Assembly (NCBI GenBank): GCA_037414955.1
Contig: JBBEWH010000045.1
Coordinates: forward strand, 1 to 64,000
From: Phytohabitans sp037414955
GTDB taxonomy: Bacteria; Actinomycetota; Actinomycetes; Mycobacteriales; Micromonosporaceae
Direction: 5' to 3'
DNA: 64,000 bases
A program made the position numbers and the translations under genes. Each line of letters begins with the position of its first letter. The stretch's first letter is position 1. The notes under the pieces were generated by a model. The model was not told the DNA's origin, did no database searches, and saw only the letters and a program-made list of their open reading frames with translations. Below are positions 8,412 to 16,944 of the stretch, piece after piece.

Positions 8412-9221
8412 CTACGGGCCCTTGCGGCCGACGCCCCCGTACGCGCCGAACCGCTCGGGGTGGTTGTCGCCGTCTTCCGGCCGGTCCGGCCGCCACCGCG
8501 GCATGAAGACCAGGCCGGGCTCGACGAGCCGGAAGTCGCCGAAGTATCCCGTGATCTCGGCCCGCGAACGGAGTGTGATCTCGGTCGCGGTGCGGCCGGA
8601 GAGCTTCTGCGCCTCCAGCATCTCCGGCGGCTGCTCCTCGAATGTGGAGTGTGAGATGACGAGGAAGCTGCCGGCGGGCATGGCATCGCGGAGGGTGGCG
8701 AGGATCTCACCCGGCCGGTCGGCATCGGGGATGAAGTGGACGATGCCGGCCAGCAGCAGCCCGACCGGTCGACTGAGGTCGATCAGGCCCAACTCCTGCG
8801 ATTCGGCCAGGATCCGCGCGGGTTCGCGCAGATCGGCCTCGATCACCCCGGCGCGCTCGTTACCCTCCAGAATGGACCTGCTGTGCGCCACCGCGACCGG
8901 GTCGACGTCGACATACACCACCCGGGCGTTCGGATTGGCGGCTTGCGCCACCTCGTGCACGTTGCCCACCGTGGGGATGCCGGAACCGATGTCGAGGTAC
9001 TGATCCACCCCCTCGGCGGCCAGGAACCGCACCGCCCGCCGCAGAAACGCGCGGCCGGCCCGCATGGTCTCCGCGAGATTGGGGGTCAGGCTGGCGATCT
9101 GCTCGGCCAGCTGCCGGTCGATCTCGAAATTGTGCGCACCGCCGAGGAAATAGTCATAGACCCGCGCCGCGCTGGGCCGGCTCAGGTCGATGTCGGCTGG
9201 CACACCTCCGGGTAGATCCAC
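8412..9221 (-). CDS. SAM-dependent methyltransferase, DUF574-type
   Basis: A 269-aa protein matching the large actinobacterial DUF574 family: SAARVYDYFLGGAHNFEIDR near the start, QYLDIGSGIPT as SAM motif I, and VVYVDVDPVAV as the acidic loop. Members often occur in many copies per genome and their substrates are unknown. The GTG start at 9221 has no strong RBS. It lies 13 nt ahead of the PAS-GGDEF-EAL gene on the same strand, so the two may be cotranscribed. N-terminal residues DLSRPSAARVYD are family-typical and support the start. Confidence 0.88.
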   Translation of the reverse strand: MDLPGGVPADIDLSRPSAARVYDYFLGGAHNFEIDRQLAEQIASLTPNLAETMRAGRAFLRRAVRFLAAEGVDQYLDIGSGIPTVGNVHEVAQAANPNARVVYVDVDPVAVAHSRSILEGNERAGVIEADLREPARILAESQELGLIDLSRPVGLLLAGIVHFIPDADRPGEILATLRDAMPAGSFLVISHSTFEEQPPEMLEAQKLSGRTATEITLRSRAEITGYFGDFRLVEPGLVFMPRWRPDRPEDGDNHPERFGAYGGVGRKGP

Positions 9222-9239
9222 GGCCAGAGCATACGCGGG

Positions 9240-10445
<1,206 letters not shown>

Positions 10446-10450
10446 CTTTC

Positions 10451-10506
10451 CATGATCAAGGCGTCCCTCATGCGGCTATAGCGACTTCGAGGACGCCTTG
10501 ATCATG
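10451..10506. repeat. Family A palindromic element (A5)
   Basis: It lies between the ABC ATPase (upstream) and the thiolase, both minus strand. The outer ends are perfect; the inner arms are imperfect (CTCATGCGG / CGACTTCGA). The ATPase frame runs into it and stops at a TAG in the loop region. Confidence 0.93.
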
Positions 10507-11279
10507 GGGGATTCCCGCTTCGCGGCCTGGATCTGCGCGTAGATCCGGGACCGCAGCGCGGTGAACTGGCTGTCCGACCGGGTGTGCAGCTGGTCGCGCT
10601 GGTCCGGCAGGTCGATGTCGACGTCTTCGCGGACCACGGTCGGCGACGACGACAGGATGATGACCCGCTGTCCCAAGTAGACGGCCTCGTCGATGTCGTG
10701 GGTGACGAAGAGGATGGTGACGCCCAGCTTCCGCCACAGCTCGCGGATCAGATCCTCCAGGTCCGCGCGGGTCTGGGCGTCGACGGCCGCGAACGGCTCG
10801 TCCATCAAGAGCACATCCGGTTGGTACGCCACGGCGCGCGCGATCGCGACGCGCTGCTGCATGCCACCGGACAGCTGCCAGGGGTACGCGTCGCGCGCGT
10901 CCGCCAGACCCACGGCGGACAGCGACCGGTCGACGAGGTCCTTCCGCTCCGCTTTGGACAGTCTTTTCTGGCGCAGCGGCAGCTCCACATTGTCCCGGAC
11001 GCTCATCCACGGGAACAGGCTGCGCCCGTACTCCTGGAAGACCACCGCCATGCCCACCGGCGGCTCGGTGACCCGCCGGCCGCGCAGCCGCACCTCGCCG
11101 GAGGTCGGGGCGAGCAGCCCGCTGACGCATTTGAGCAGCGTGGTCTTGCCACAGCCGGACGGGCCCACCACGCACACCAGATCGCCCGCGTCGACGCCGA
11201 ACGTCAGGTCGCGGATCGCCTCGACCCGGCGCCCGTGCCCGTCGTACACCTTCCGCAGGCCCTGAACCTCGAGTAGCAC
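10476..11279 (-). CDS. ABC transporter ATP-binding protein (NitT/TauT type)
   Basis: A 267-aa ATPase. Walker A is GPSGCGKTTLL, the Q-loop is FQEYGRSLFPW, the signature is QLSGGMQQRVAIARA, Walker B is VLLMDEPFAAVD, and the H-loop is TILFVTHDIDEA. This is the SsuB/TauB/NrtD branch. The two permeases and the lipoprotein lie upstream in the same direction. The C-terminal SPMIKASSKSL is encoded by repeat A5, so the natural C-terminus has been extended or replaced. Linkage to pca genes suggests uptake of an aromatic acid rather than a sulfonate, by context only. Confidence 0.92.
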   Translation of the reverse strand: MLLEVQGLRKVYDGHGRRVEAIRDLTFGVDAGDLVCVVGPSGCGKTTLLKCVSGLLAPTSGEVRLRGRRVTEPPVGMAVVFQEYGRSLFPWMSVRDNVELPLRQKRLSKAERKDLVDRSLSAVGLADARDAYPWQLSGGMQQRVAIARAVAYQPDVLLMDEPFAAVDAQTRADLEDLIRELWRKLGVTILFVTHDIDEAVYLGQRVIILSSSPTVVREDVDIDLPDQRDQLHTRSDSQFTALRSRIYAQIQAAKRESPMIKASSKSL

Positions 11280-11295
11280 CTTCGTATCTGTCCTT

Positions 11296-12060
11296 TCAGG
11301 AGCCTCGCCGCACCCGGCGCAGGCCGTGGTACCAGCCCAGCGCGCGCCGCTCCACCAGCCGGAAGAGCACCGACAGCACGAGCCCGAGCAGGCCGAGCAG
11401 CAGGATGCCGCTCCACATGTCGGGGATCGCGAACCCGCGCTGGAACTGCACGATCGCGAAGCCGACCCCGTTGCTGGCGGCGAACATCTCGCTGATGACC
11501 ATCAGGATGATCGCGATGGACAGCGCCTGCCGGGCGCCGGTCACGATCTGCGGGCTCGCGGAGCGCAGCACCAGGTGGCGCAGCCGGGCCGGGCCGGTGA
11601 TCCGGTAGGAGCGGCAGGTGTCGGCGAGCACCCCGTCGACGGCCCGCACGCCCTCGACCGTGTTGAGCAGGACCGGCCACACGGCGCCGGCGGCGATCAC
11701 CACGACCTTCATCGTGTCACCGATGCCGGCGAAAAGCATGATGACCGGCACCAGCACCGGCGGCGGGATGGCCCGGAAGAACTCCAGCACCGGCTCCAGC
11801 ACCGCCCGGACCGTGCGGTTGCTGCCCACCAGCACGCCGAGCGCGACGCCGGCGACCAGGGCCACGGCGTATCCGGCGAAGAGCCGCAGCACGCTGGGCA
11901 GCACGTCGGTGCGCAGCCGCTCGCCGGTCCAGACCTCGCCGAACGTGCGCAGGATCTCGGACAGCGGCGGCACGTAGAAGTTCTCGGAGTTGGCGGTGCC
12001 GAACCACCAGGCGGCGAACAGCACCGCGGGGAGCGCGATGGCGAGCAGGACCCGTTTCAT
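11296..12060 (-). CDS. ABC transporter permease (NitT/TauT type)
   Basis: A 254-aa BPD_transp_1 permease with about six helices. The EAA-like loop contains RSYRITGPARLRHLVLRSASPQIVTGARQ, cut here by family variation. The ATG at 12060 overlaps the stop of the other permease by 4 nt (ATGA), which fixes the start; a longer open frame upstream is a shadow of that gene. It pairs with the 12057-12845 permease as a heterodimer, and the ATPase follows 16 nt downstream. Confidence 0.92.
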   Translation of the reverse strand: MKRVLLAIALPAVLFAAWWFGTANSENFYVPPLSEILRTFGEVWTGERLRTDVLPSVLRLFAGYAVALVAGVALGVLVGSNRTVRAVLEPVLEFFRAIPPPVLVPVIMLFAGIGDTMKVVVIAAGAVWPVLLNTVEGVRAVDGVLADTCRSYRITGPARLRHLVLRSASPQIVTGARQALSIAIILMVISEMFAASNGVGFAIVQFQRGFAIPDMWSGILLLGLLGLVLSVLFRLVERRALGWYHGLRRVRRGS

Positions 12061-12845
12061 ACGAGCACCTCGCCGCGTACCGACTGGTGCCACGCGAGGA
12101 GCCGGCGCTCGCCGGCGCGGGCGGCCAGGTTGATCGCGACGCCGAGCAGGCCGGTGACCGCCACCAGGGCGTACATGGTGGGCACCGCGTTCGACGCCTG
12201 CGCGACCGCGATCCGGCTGCCCAGCCCGGGCGCGCCGATCACCAGCTCGGCGGTGATGGCCAGCACCAGCGCGACGGCCGCCGCGAGCCGCACCCCGGTC
12301 AGCACGTACGGCAGCGCGGTGGGCCAGACGACGTGCCGCACCCGGGCCCAGGCGCTGAGGCGATAGCTGCGCGCGGTCTCGTCGGCGACCGGGTCGACGT
12401 CCTGCACGCCGTAGAGCACCTGCACCAGCACCTGCCAGAACGACGCGTACACGACGAGCAGGAGCGTCGAGCCCAGCCGCGTGCCGTACAGCAGCACGGC
12501 GAGCGGGATGAGCGCGACCGACGGGATCGGCCGCAGGAACTCGATGGTGGAGGCGGTGAGCGCGCGCAGGCCCGGCACCGTGCCGATCACGATGCCGGCG
12601 GCGACGCCGGCGCCGACCGCGATGGCCAGCCCGAGTGCCCACGCGACCAGCGTGTCCCGCAGCGCGGTCCAGAACGCGCCGTCGGCCAGCTCATCCACGA
12701 GCGCCGCCCCGATCCGGCTGGCGGGCGGCAGGAACTCGCCCGACACGAGGCCGGTGTGCGGCAACACCTCGACGACCACCAACACCCCGGCAAGCCCCGC
12801 AACCCCCAACGGCAAGGAAGGGCCCCTTTTTATCGCTTTTCGCAT
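12057..12845 (-). CDS. ABC transporter permease (NitT/TauT type), N-terminus overlapping repeat B1
   Basis: A 262-aa permease with about six helices and the EAA-like loop ARSYRLSAWARVRHVVWP. The first membrane segment starts around residue 13 (LGVAGLAGVLVVVEVL), so the start must lie upstream of it. The only ATG there (12845) is inside the palindromic element B1, giving the leader MRKAIKRGPSLP. A TTG within the arm is the alternative. Either way the translation start is embedded in, or abuts, a large hairpin, which could tune its expression relative to the lipoprotein gene upstream. Confidence 0.85.
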   Translation of the reverse strand: MRKAIKRGPSLPLGVAGLAGVLVVVEVLPHTGLVSGEFLPPASRIGAALVDELADGAFWTALRDTLVAWALGLAIAVGAGVAAGIVIGTVPGLRALTASTIEFLRPIPSVALIPLAVLLYGTRLGSTLLLVVYASFWQVLVQVLYGVQDVDPVADETARSYRLSAWARVRHVVWPTALPYVLTGVRLAAAVALVLAITAELVIGAPGLGSRIAVAQASNAVPTMYALVAVTGLLGVAINLAARAGERRLLAWHQSVRGEVLV

Positions 12846-12862
12846 AGGAAGGGTCCCTTCCT
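12814..12862. repeat. Family B palindromic element (B1)
   Basis: Arms AAGGAAGGGCCCC and GGAAGGGTCCCTTCCT flank a T-rich loop. It lies between the substrate-binding lipoprotein gene and the first permease and covers the permease start. Each GGAAGGG-N-CCCTTCC arm is itself a palindrome, so one long or two short hairpins can form. Confidence 0.88.
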
Positions 12863-12885
12863 AACATCGCGCACCGCGCCCTGGG

Positions 12886-13860
12886 TCATGGCAGGATTTT
12901 GTCCAGTTCAGGTGCCTTCTCGAAGATGCCGTCACCCTGGCCGAGTGCGGCGAGCTTTTCCACGGAGGCCCGGTTGATCTCGGTGGGCCACTTCGGCAGC
13001 GTGAGCGTGTCGACGATCTTCGGGTCGATCTTCGTGTAGGTGGTGATGACCTTCCGCACCTCGTCGGGGTGCGCGTCCGCGTACGCCAGCGACTCGTTCA
13101 TCGCCTCGGTGAAGCGGGTGGCCAACTCGGGGTTCTCGCCGAGCAGCTTGATCGAGGTGAAGTAGACCGCCACCGTGAGGTTCGGCGCGGCGTCCGCGTA
13201 CACCCAGGAGACCGGCCGGCCGCCCTGCGCCTTGATGGTCGACAGCGTGGGCTCGACGGCGAACGCGGCGTCGATCTGGCCGGCGGCCAGCGCGGCCGGC
13301 ATCTGCGGGAAGCCCATCTCGACGAAGTTGACGGCCGCCGGGTCGCCGCCCGCCTTGCGCACGGCCTCCCGGATCACGGTGTCGCCGATGTTCTGGAGCG
13401 TGTTGACCGCGACCTTCTTGCCGGCGAAGTCCTTGGCCGACTGGATGGTGCTGTCGCCCTTGACCGCGACGGCGCCGAAGTCGGCGCCCGGCTGGCCGGT
13501 GGAGGCCACGCCGTTGGCCACGACCTTGATCGGCACGCCCTTGGACTGGGCGATCAGCAGCGATGTCACGTTGCTGAAGCCGAACTGGAACTCGCCGCTG
13601 AGCACGCCCGGCACGATCGCCGCGCCGCCCTGGGCGGTCTGCATGGTCAGGTCGATGCCGCGGCTGGCGAAGAAGCCCTTCTCCTTGCCGAGGTAGATCG
13701 GGGCCACGTCGACGATCGGGATGACCCCGACCGTGACCTTGGTGGTGCCCTCGTCGCCCGGACTGGAGTCGGACGAACCGGGCGAATCAGAAGAACCGCC
13801 GCACGCGGCGGCGAACAGCAGAGCGCTGACAGCGGTGAGGACAGCGAAGGGCCGTGCCAT
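12886..13860 (-). CDS. ABC transporter substrate-binding lipoprotein (NMT1/SsuA-like)
   Basis: A 324-aa lipoprotein. The signal peptide MARPFAVLTAVSALLFAAAC ends in an AAAC lipobox, with Cys 20 as lipid anchor. A Ser/Gly/Asp-rich tether follows, then the two-lobed NMT1 domain starting KVTVGVIPIVDVAPIYLGKEKGFF. I chose the ATG at 13860 because GGAGG lies 5 nt upstream and the signal peptide starts there; the open frame to 14052 runs through the promoter. It is first gene of the transporter operon, divergent from pcaI. The ligand is unknown; an aromatic acid is inferred from location. Confidence 0.92.
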   Translation of the reverse strand: MARPFAVLTAVSALLFAAACGGSSDSPGSSDSSPGDEGTTKVTVGVIPIVDVAPIYLGKEKGFFASRGIDLTMQTAQGGAAIVPGVLSGEFQFGFSNVTSLLIAQSKGVPIKVVANGVASTGQPGADFGAVAVKGDSTIQSAKDFAGKKVAVNTLQNIGDTVIREAVRKAGGDPAAVNFVEMGFPQMPAALAAGQIDAAFAVEPTLSTIKAQGGRPVSWVYADAAPNLTVAVYFTSIKLLGENPELATRFTEAMNESLAYADAHPDEVRKVITTYTKIDPKIVDTLTLPKWPTEINRASVEKLAALGQGDGIFEKAPELDKILP

Positions 13861-13897
13861 GACGCCTCCGTGGGGTGTGCGCGTCCGTGAATGTGCG

Positions 13898-13910
13898 GAT
13901 GTCGAACATC
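13898..13910. promoter_or_regulatory. Palindrome GATGT-CGA-ACATC in the transporter leader
   Basis: A perfect 5-3-5 inverted repeat between the predicted minus-strand promoter (13924-13952) and the lipoprotein gene start, just downstream of the expected transcription start. It could be an operator for the transporter operon. Its sequence differs from the pcaI-side palindrome. Confidence 0.45.
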
Positions 13911-13923
13911 GGTTCTCATAATG

Positions 13924-13952
13924 AACGTAGGTCGTGATGCGGTTCACGTCAA
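13924..13952 (-). promoter_or_regulatory. Predicted promoter of the ABC transporter operon
   Basis: On the minus strand, TTGACG (13952-13947) and TACGTT (13929-13924) are separated by 17 nt, close to the primary sigma consensus. The expected transcript start is near 13917, giving a leader of about 57 nt before the lipoprotein ATG. Confidence 0.55.
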
Positions 13953-13961
13953 TGTACGGGT

Positions 13962-13990
13962 TTGACAGTGCTCGACAGGAGTCGTAACGT
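13962..13990 (+). promoter_or_regulatory. Predicted promoter of the pca operon
   Basis: TTGACA (13962-13967), 17 nt, then TAACGT (13985-13990): a strong primary-sigma promoter for a GC-rich genome. The expected start is about 13997, giving a leader of about 37 nt before pcaI. The 3' part of the -10 element overlaps the palindrome at 13989-14003. Confidence 0.6.
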
Positions 13991-14003
13991 TCGCTTGGCG
14001 AAC
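13989..14003. promoter_or_regulatory. Candidate PcaR operator GTTCGCTTGGCGAAC
   Basis: A perfect 6-3-6 palindrome of 15 bp placed over the -10/start region of the pca promoter. It has the length and GTTCG half-site I recall for PcaR-type IclR regulators in Pseudomonas (from memory). The gene for an IclR regulator ends this operon (19358-20164), so autoregulation is plausible. Overlap with the -10 suggests repression, or exclusion of polymerase, when bound. Confidence 0.6.
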
Positions 14004-14033
14004 TGATGTTCTCGATCCGTACAGGTGGCCCGC

Positions 14034-14849
14034 ATGGGGGATGTGACCTCACTCCGCGAAGCGATCGCGGACCTCGTCTTCGACGGGGCGACCGTCGCGC
14101 TGGAGGGCTTCACCCACCTGATTCCCGTCGCCGCCGGGCACGAGATCATCCGGCAGGGCCGGCGCGACCTGACGCTGGTGCGGATGACCCCCGACATCGT
14201 CTACGACCAGCTGATCGGCGCCGGCTGCGCGCGCAAGCTGGTCTTCTCCTGGGCCGGCAACCCCGGCGTCGGCTCGCTGCACCGCTTCCGCGACGCCGTC
14301 CAGCACGGTTGGCCGGTCCCGCTGGAGATCGAGGAGCACAGCCACGCCGGCATGGCGAACCGGTACGTGGCGGGCGCGGCCGGGCTGCCGTTCGCGGTGC
14401 TGCGCGGCTACACCGGCACCGACCTCGTCCAGCAGACGCCCACGATCAGGCCGATCACCTGCCCCTTCACCGGCGAGGTGCTGATGGCGGTGCCGGCGCT
14501 CAACCCGGACGTCGGCATCGTGCACGCCCAGCGCGCCGACCGGTCCGGCAACGTGCAGATGTGGGGCATCACCGGGGTACACAAAGAGGTTCTGCTGGCG
14601 TCCCGGCGCACCCTGGTCACCGTGGAAGAGGTGGTCGACCAGCTGGAGCCCCGGCCCGGCGCGGTCGTGCTGCCCGGCTGGGCGGTCACCTACGTCGCCG
14701 CGGTGCCCGGCGGCGCCCACCCGTCCTACGCGATGGGCTACAGCGAGCGCGACAACGCGTACTACCAGGCGTGGGACGCGGTCAGCCGGGACCGGGCGAC
14801 GTTCACGGAGTGGCTGGACAGCGCCGTCCTGAATGGGGTCCGCCGGTGA
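14034..14849 (+). CDS. pcaI: 3-oxoadipate CoA-transferase subunit A
   Basis: A 271-aa family I CoA-transferase alpha subunit (GATVALEGFTHLIPVAAGHEI, then FSWAGNPGVGSLHRF and MANRYVAGAAGLPFAVLRGY). With PcaJ it moves CoA from succinyl-CoA to 3-oxoadipate. I chose the ATG at 14034 because AGGTGG is 5 nt upstream; a GTG at 14025 would add three residues. It is first gene of the pca operon, with the promoter and operator described just upstream. It overlaps pcaJ by 4 nt. The alternative, a steroid-pathway IpdA homologue, is made unlikely by the neighbours. Confidence 0.9.
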   Translation: MGDVTSLREAIADLVFDGATVALEGFTHLIPVAAGHEIIRQGRRDLTLVRMTPDIVYDQLIGAGCARKLVFSWAGNPGVGSLHRFRDAVQHGWPVPLEIEEHSHAGMANRYVAGAAGLPFAVLRGYTGTDLVQQTPTIRPITCPFTGEVLMAVPALNPDVGIVHAQRADRSGNVQMWGITGVHKEVLLASRRTLVTVEEVVDQLEPRPGAVVLPGWAVTYVAAVPGGAHPSYAMGYSERDNAYYQAWDAVSRDRATFTEWLDSAVLNGVRR

Positions 14850-15592
14850 ACTGGACCGCCGACGAGATGATGACCGTCGCGGCCGCGCGGGCGCTGCGCG
14901 ACGGCGCCCGCTGCTTCGTGGGCATCGGGCGGCCCAGCACCGCCGCCAACCTCGCCCGCCGCACCCACGCCCCGGACCTGGTGCTGGTGTACGAGTCCGG
15001 CACGATCGGCGCCAAGCCGGGCACGCTGCCGCTGTCCATCGGTGACGGCGTGCTCGCCGAGACCGCCGACGCGGTGGTGTCGGTGCCGGAGATCTTCAAC
15101 TACTGGCTCCAGCCCGGCCGCATCGACGTGGGCTTCCTCGGCGCCGCGCAGATCGACCGGTACGGCAACATCAACACCACCGTGATCGGCGACGACTACC
15201 GCTCGCCGAAGGTGCGGCTGCCCGGCGCGGGCGGGGCGCCCGAGATCGCCGCCTCCTGCGGCGAGGTGATCGTGGTGCTCAAGCACAGCAAGCGCGCGTT
15301 CGTCGAGCGGGTCGACTTCGTCACCTCGGTCGGCTTCGGCACCGGCCCCGGCGACCGGCGCCGCCTCGGCCTCACCGGCCGCGGCCCGGTCCTGGTGGTC
15401 ACCGACCTCGGCATCCTGGAGCCCGACCCGGATACGTGTGAGCTCGTCCTGACCCACGTCCACCCCGGCGTCGACCCGGCCGACGTCCGCGCCGCGACCG
15501 GCTGGCCCCTCACCCTCGCCCCCGAACTGCGCACCACCCCCGACCCCACCGACACCGAACTGCGGGCGCTCCGCACCCTGGAGACCAGCTGA
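14846..15592 (+). CDS. pcaJ: 3-oxoadipate CoA-transferase subunit B
   Basis: A 248-aa beta subunit. The segment VLVYESGTIGAKPG near residue 50 holds the candidate active-site Glu; GRIDVGFLGAAQIDRYGNINTT and LVVTDLGILE are typical of the family. The GTG start shares GTGA with the pcaI stop, fixing both ends and implying coupled translation of equal subunits. Repeat B2 follows directly after the stop and separates this pair from pcaHG. Confidence 0.92.
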   Translation: MNWTADEMMTVAAARALRDGARCFVGIGRPSTAANLARRTHAPDLVLVYESGTIGAKPGTLPLSIGDGVLAETADAVVSVPEIFNYWLQPGRIDVGFLGAAQIDRYGNINTTVIGDDYRSPKVRLPGAGGAPEIAASCGEVIVVLKHSKRAFVERVDFVTSVGFGTGPGDRRRLGLTGRGPVLVVTDLGILEPDPDTCELVLTHVHPGVDPADVRAATGWPLTLAPELRTTPDPTDTELRALRTLETS

Positions 15593-15640
15593 AAGGAAGG
15601 GACCCTTCCTATCGTTTTGTGCATAGGAAGGGTCCCTTCC
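15593..15640. repeat. Family B palindromic element (B2)
   Basis: The best-preserved copy: a perfect 18-bp stem (GGAAGGGACCCTTCCTAT with its complement) and a 10-nt loop CGTTTTGTGC. It starts at the pcaJ stop and ends 25 nt before the pcaH start, so it is transcribed within the operon. It could be an mRNA processing or stability element, or a partial terminator. Confidence 0.93.
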
Positions 15641-15664
15641 AAACACCCCGATGGGAGAGATGCC

Positions 15665-16399
15665 GTGACGGATACCGGGCTCGTGATACCGGGGTACAAG
15701 CGGGATGACGACGGCGCGCATCCGCCGCTGCTCTCGCCGGGCTACAAGTCCACCGTGCTGCGGGCGCCCAGCCAGCCACCGATCCTGCTGCCCCACACGC
15801 TCACCGAGATCACCGGGCCGCTGCTCGGGGAGGGCCGGGTGACGGCGGCCGACGCCGACCTCACGAAGCCGCCCGGCACGCCGGCGGGCGCCGAGGCGCA
15901 GGGCCAGCGGATCATCGTGCACGGCCAGGTGCGGGACAGCGACGGCCGGCCGGTGCCGCACACACTCGTGGAGATCTGGCAGTCCAACGCGGCCGGCCGC
16001 TACCGGCACGACCGGGATTACGACCACGCGCCGCTGGATCCGCACTTCACCGGCGTGGGCCGGGTGCTCACCGACTCCCTCGGCCGCTACCGGTTCGTGA
16101 CGATCAAGCCCGGTGCCTACCCCTGGCGCAACCACTTCAACGCCTGGCGGCCAGCGCACATCCACCTCTCGCTGTTCGGGCGAGCGTTCACCCAGCGCCT
16201 CGTGACCCAGATGTACTTCCCGGACGACCCGCTGTTCCGGTACGACCCGGTGTTCAACTCGGTCCCGGAGGCCGCGCGGCACCGGATGGTCTCCCGGTTC
16301 GACCTCGACAACACGGTCGAGGAGTGGGCGCTGGCGTTCGAGTTCGACATCGTCCTGCGGGGGCGCGAGGCGACGCCGATGGAGGAGGCACACGAGTGA
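15665..16399 (+). CDS. pcaH: Protocatechuate 3,4-dioxygenase beta subunit
   Basis: A 244-aa intradiol dioxygenase subunit carrying the non-haem Fe(III) site. The ligands are recognisable as Tyr in AAGRYRH, Tyr in KPGAYPW, and the two His of PAHIHLSLFG. VEIWQSNAAGRY is the family signature. With PcaG it cleaves protocatechuate to 3-carboxy-cis,cis-muconate. I chose the GTG at 15665, with GGGAGA upstream; the ATG at 15617 lies in the loop of repeat B2. It shares GTGA with pcaG. Confidence 0.93.
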   Translation: MTDTGLVIPGYKRDDDGAHPPLLSPGYKSTVLRAPSQPPILLPHTLTEITGPLLGEGRVTAADADLTKPPGTPAGAEAQGQRIIVHGQVRDSDGRPVPHTLVEIWQSNAAGRYRHDRDYDHAPLDPHFTGVGRVLTDSLGRYRFVTIKPGAYPWRNHFNAWRPAHIHLSLFGRAFTQRLVTQMYFPDDPLFRYDPVFNSVPEAARHRMVSRFDLDNTVEEWALAFEFDIVLRGREATPMEEAHE

Positions 16400-16944
16400 G
16401 TCACACACCTTCGCAGACCGTCGGCCCATTCCTCCACATCGGACTGCCATGGCCGGACGGGCCGTTCGTGGTCGAGGAGGGCACGCCGGGCGCCTTCTTG
16501 TTGCACGGCACGGTGACCGACGGCGCCGGCGACCTGGTGCCGGACGCGCTGATCGAGACCTGGCAGGCCGACCCGGCGGGCCGCTTCGACCATCCGGACG
16601 ACCCGCGCGGCGCGGTGCCGGGCTTCCGCGGCTTCGGCCGCTGCCCGACCGACGACAGTGGACGGTACGCGATCCGCACGCTGAAGCCGGGCCCGGTGCC
16701 CGGCCCGGGCGGCGCGCCGCAGGCCCCGCACATCGACGTGTCGGTGCTGGCGCGCGGCCTGCTGCACCGCGTGGTGACCCGGGTCTACTTCGCCGACGAG
16801 GCGGCCGCCAACGCCGCCGACCCGGTGCTTTCCGCCGTGCCCGAGTCCCGCCGGGCTACCCTCGTCGCGACACCGGACACCGAGGGCTACCGGTTCGACA
16901 TCCGGTTGCAGGGGGACCATGAAACCGTCTTCTTCGCCATCTGA
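16396..16944 (+). CDS. pcaG: Protocatechuate 3,4-dioxygenase alpha subunit
   Basis: A 182-aa subunit starting SHTPSQTVGPFLHIGLPW, the usual PcaG opening. It keeps the intradiol fold (LIETWQADPAGRFDHP, APHIDVSVLARGL) but lacks the full iron ligand set, as expected for the non-catalytic subunit. The GTG overlaps the pcaH stop by 4 nt, and the 3' end overlaps the pcaB-pcaD start by 26 nt. Confidence 0.93.
   Translation: MSHTPSQTVGPFLHIGLPWPDGPFVVEEGTPGAFLLHGTVTDGAGDLVPDALIETWQADPAGRFDHPDDPRGAVPGFRGFGRCPTDDSGRYAIRTLKPGPVPGPGGAPQAPHIDVSVLARGLLHRVVTRVYFADEAAANAADPVLSAVPESRRATLVATPDTEGYRFDIRLQGDHETVFFAI

Noticed and set aside
14006..14845. Upstream extension of the pcaJ frame
   Set aside because: It overlaps pcaI completely and gives low-complexity sequence; GTG at 14846 with the GTGA overlap is the real start.
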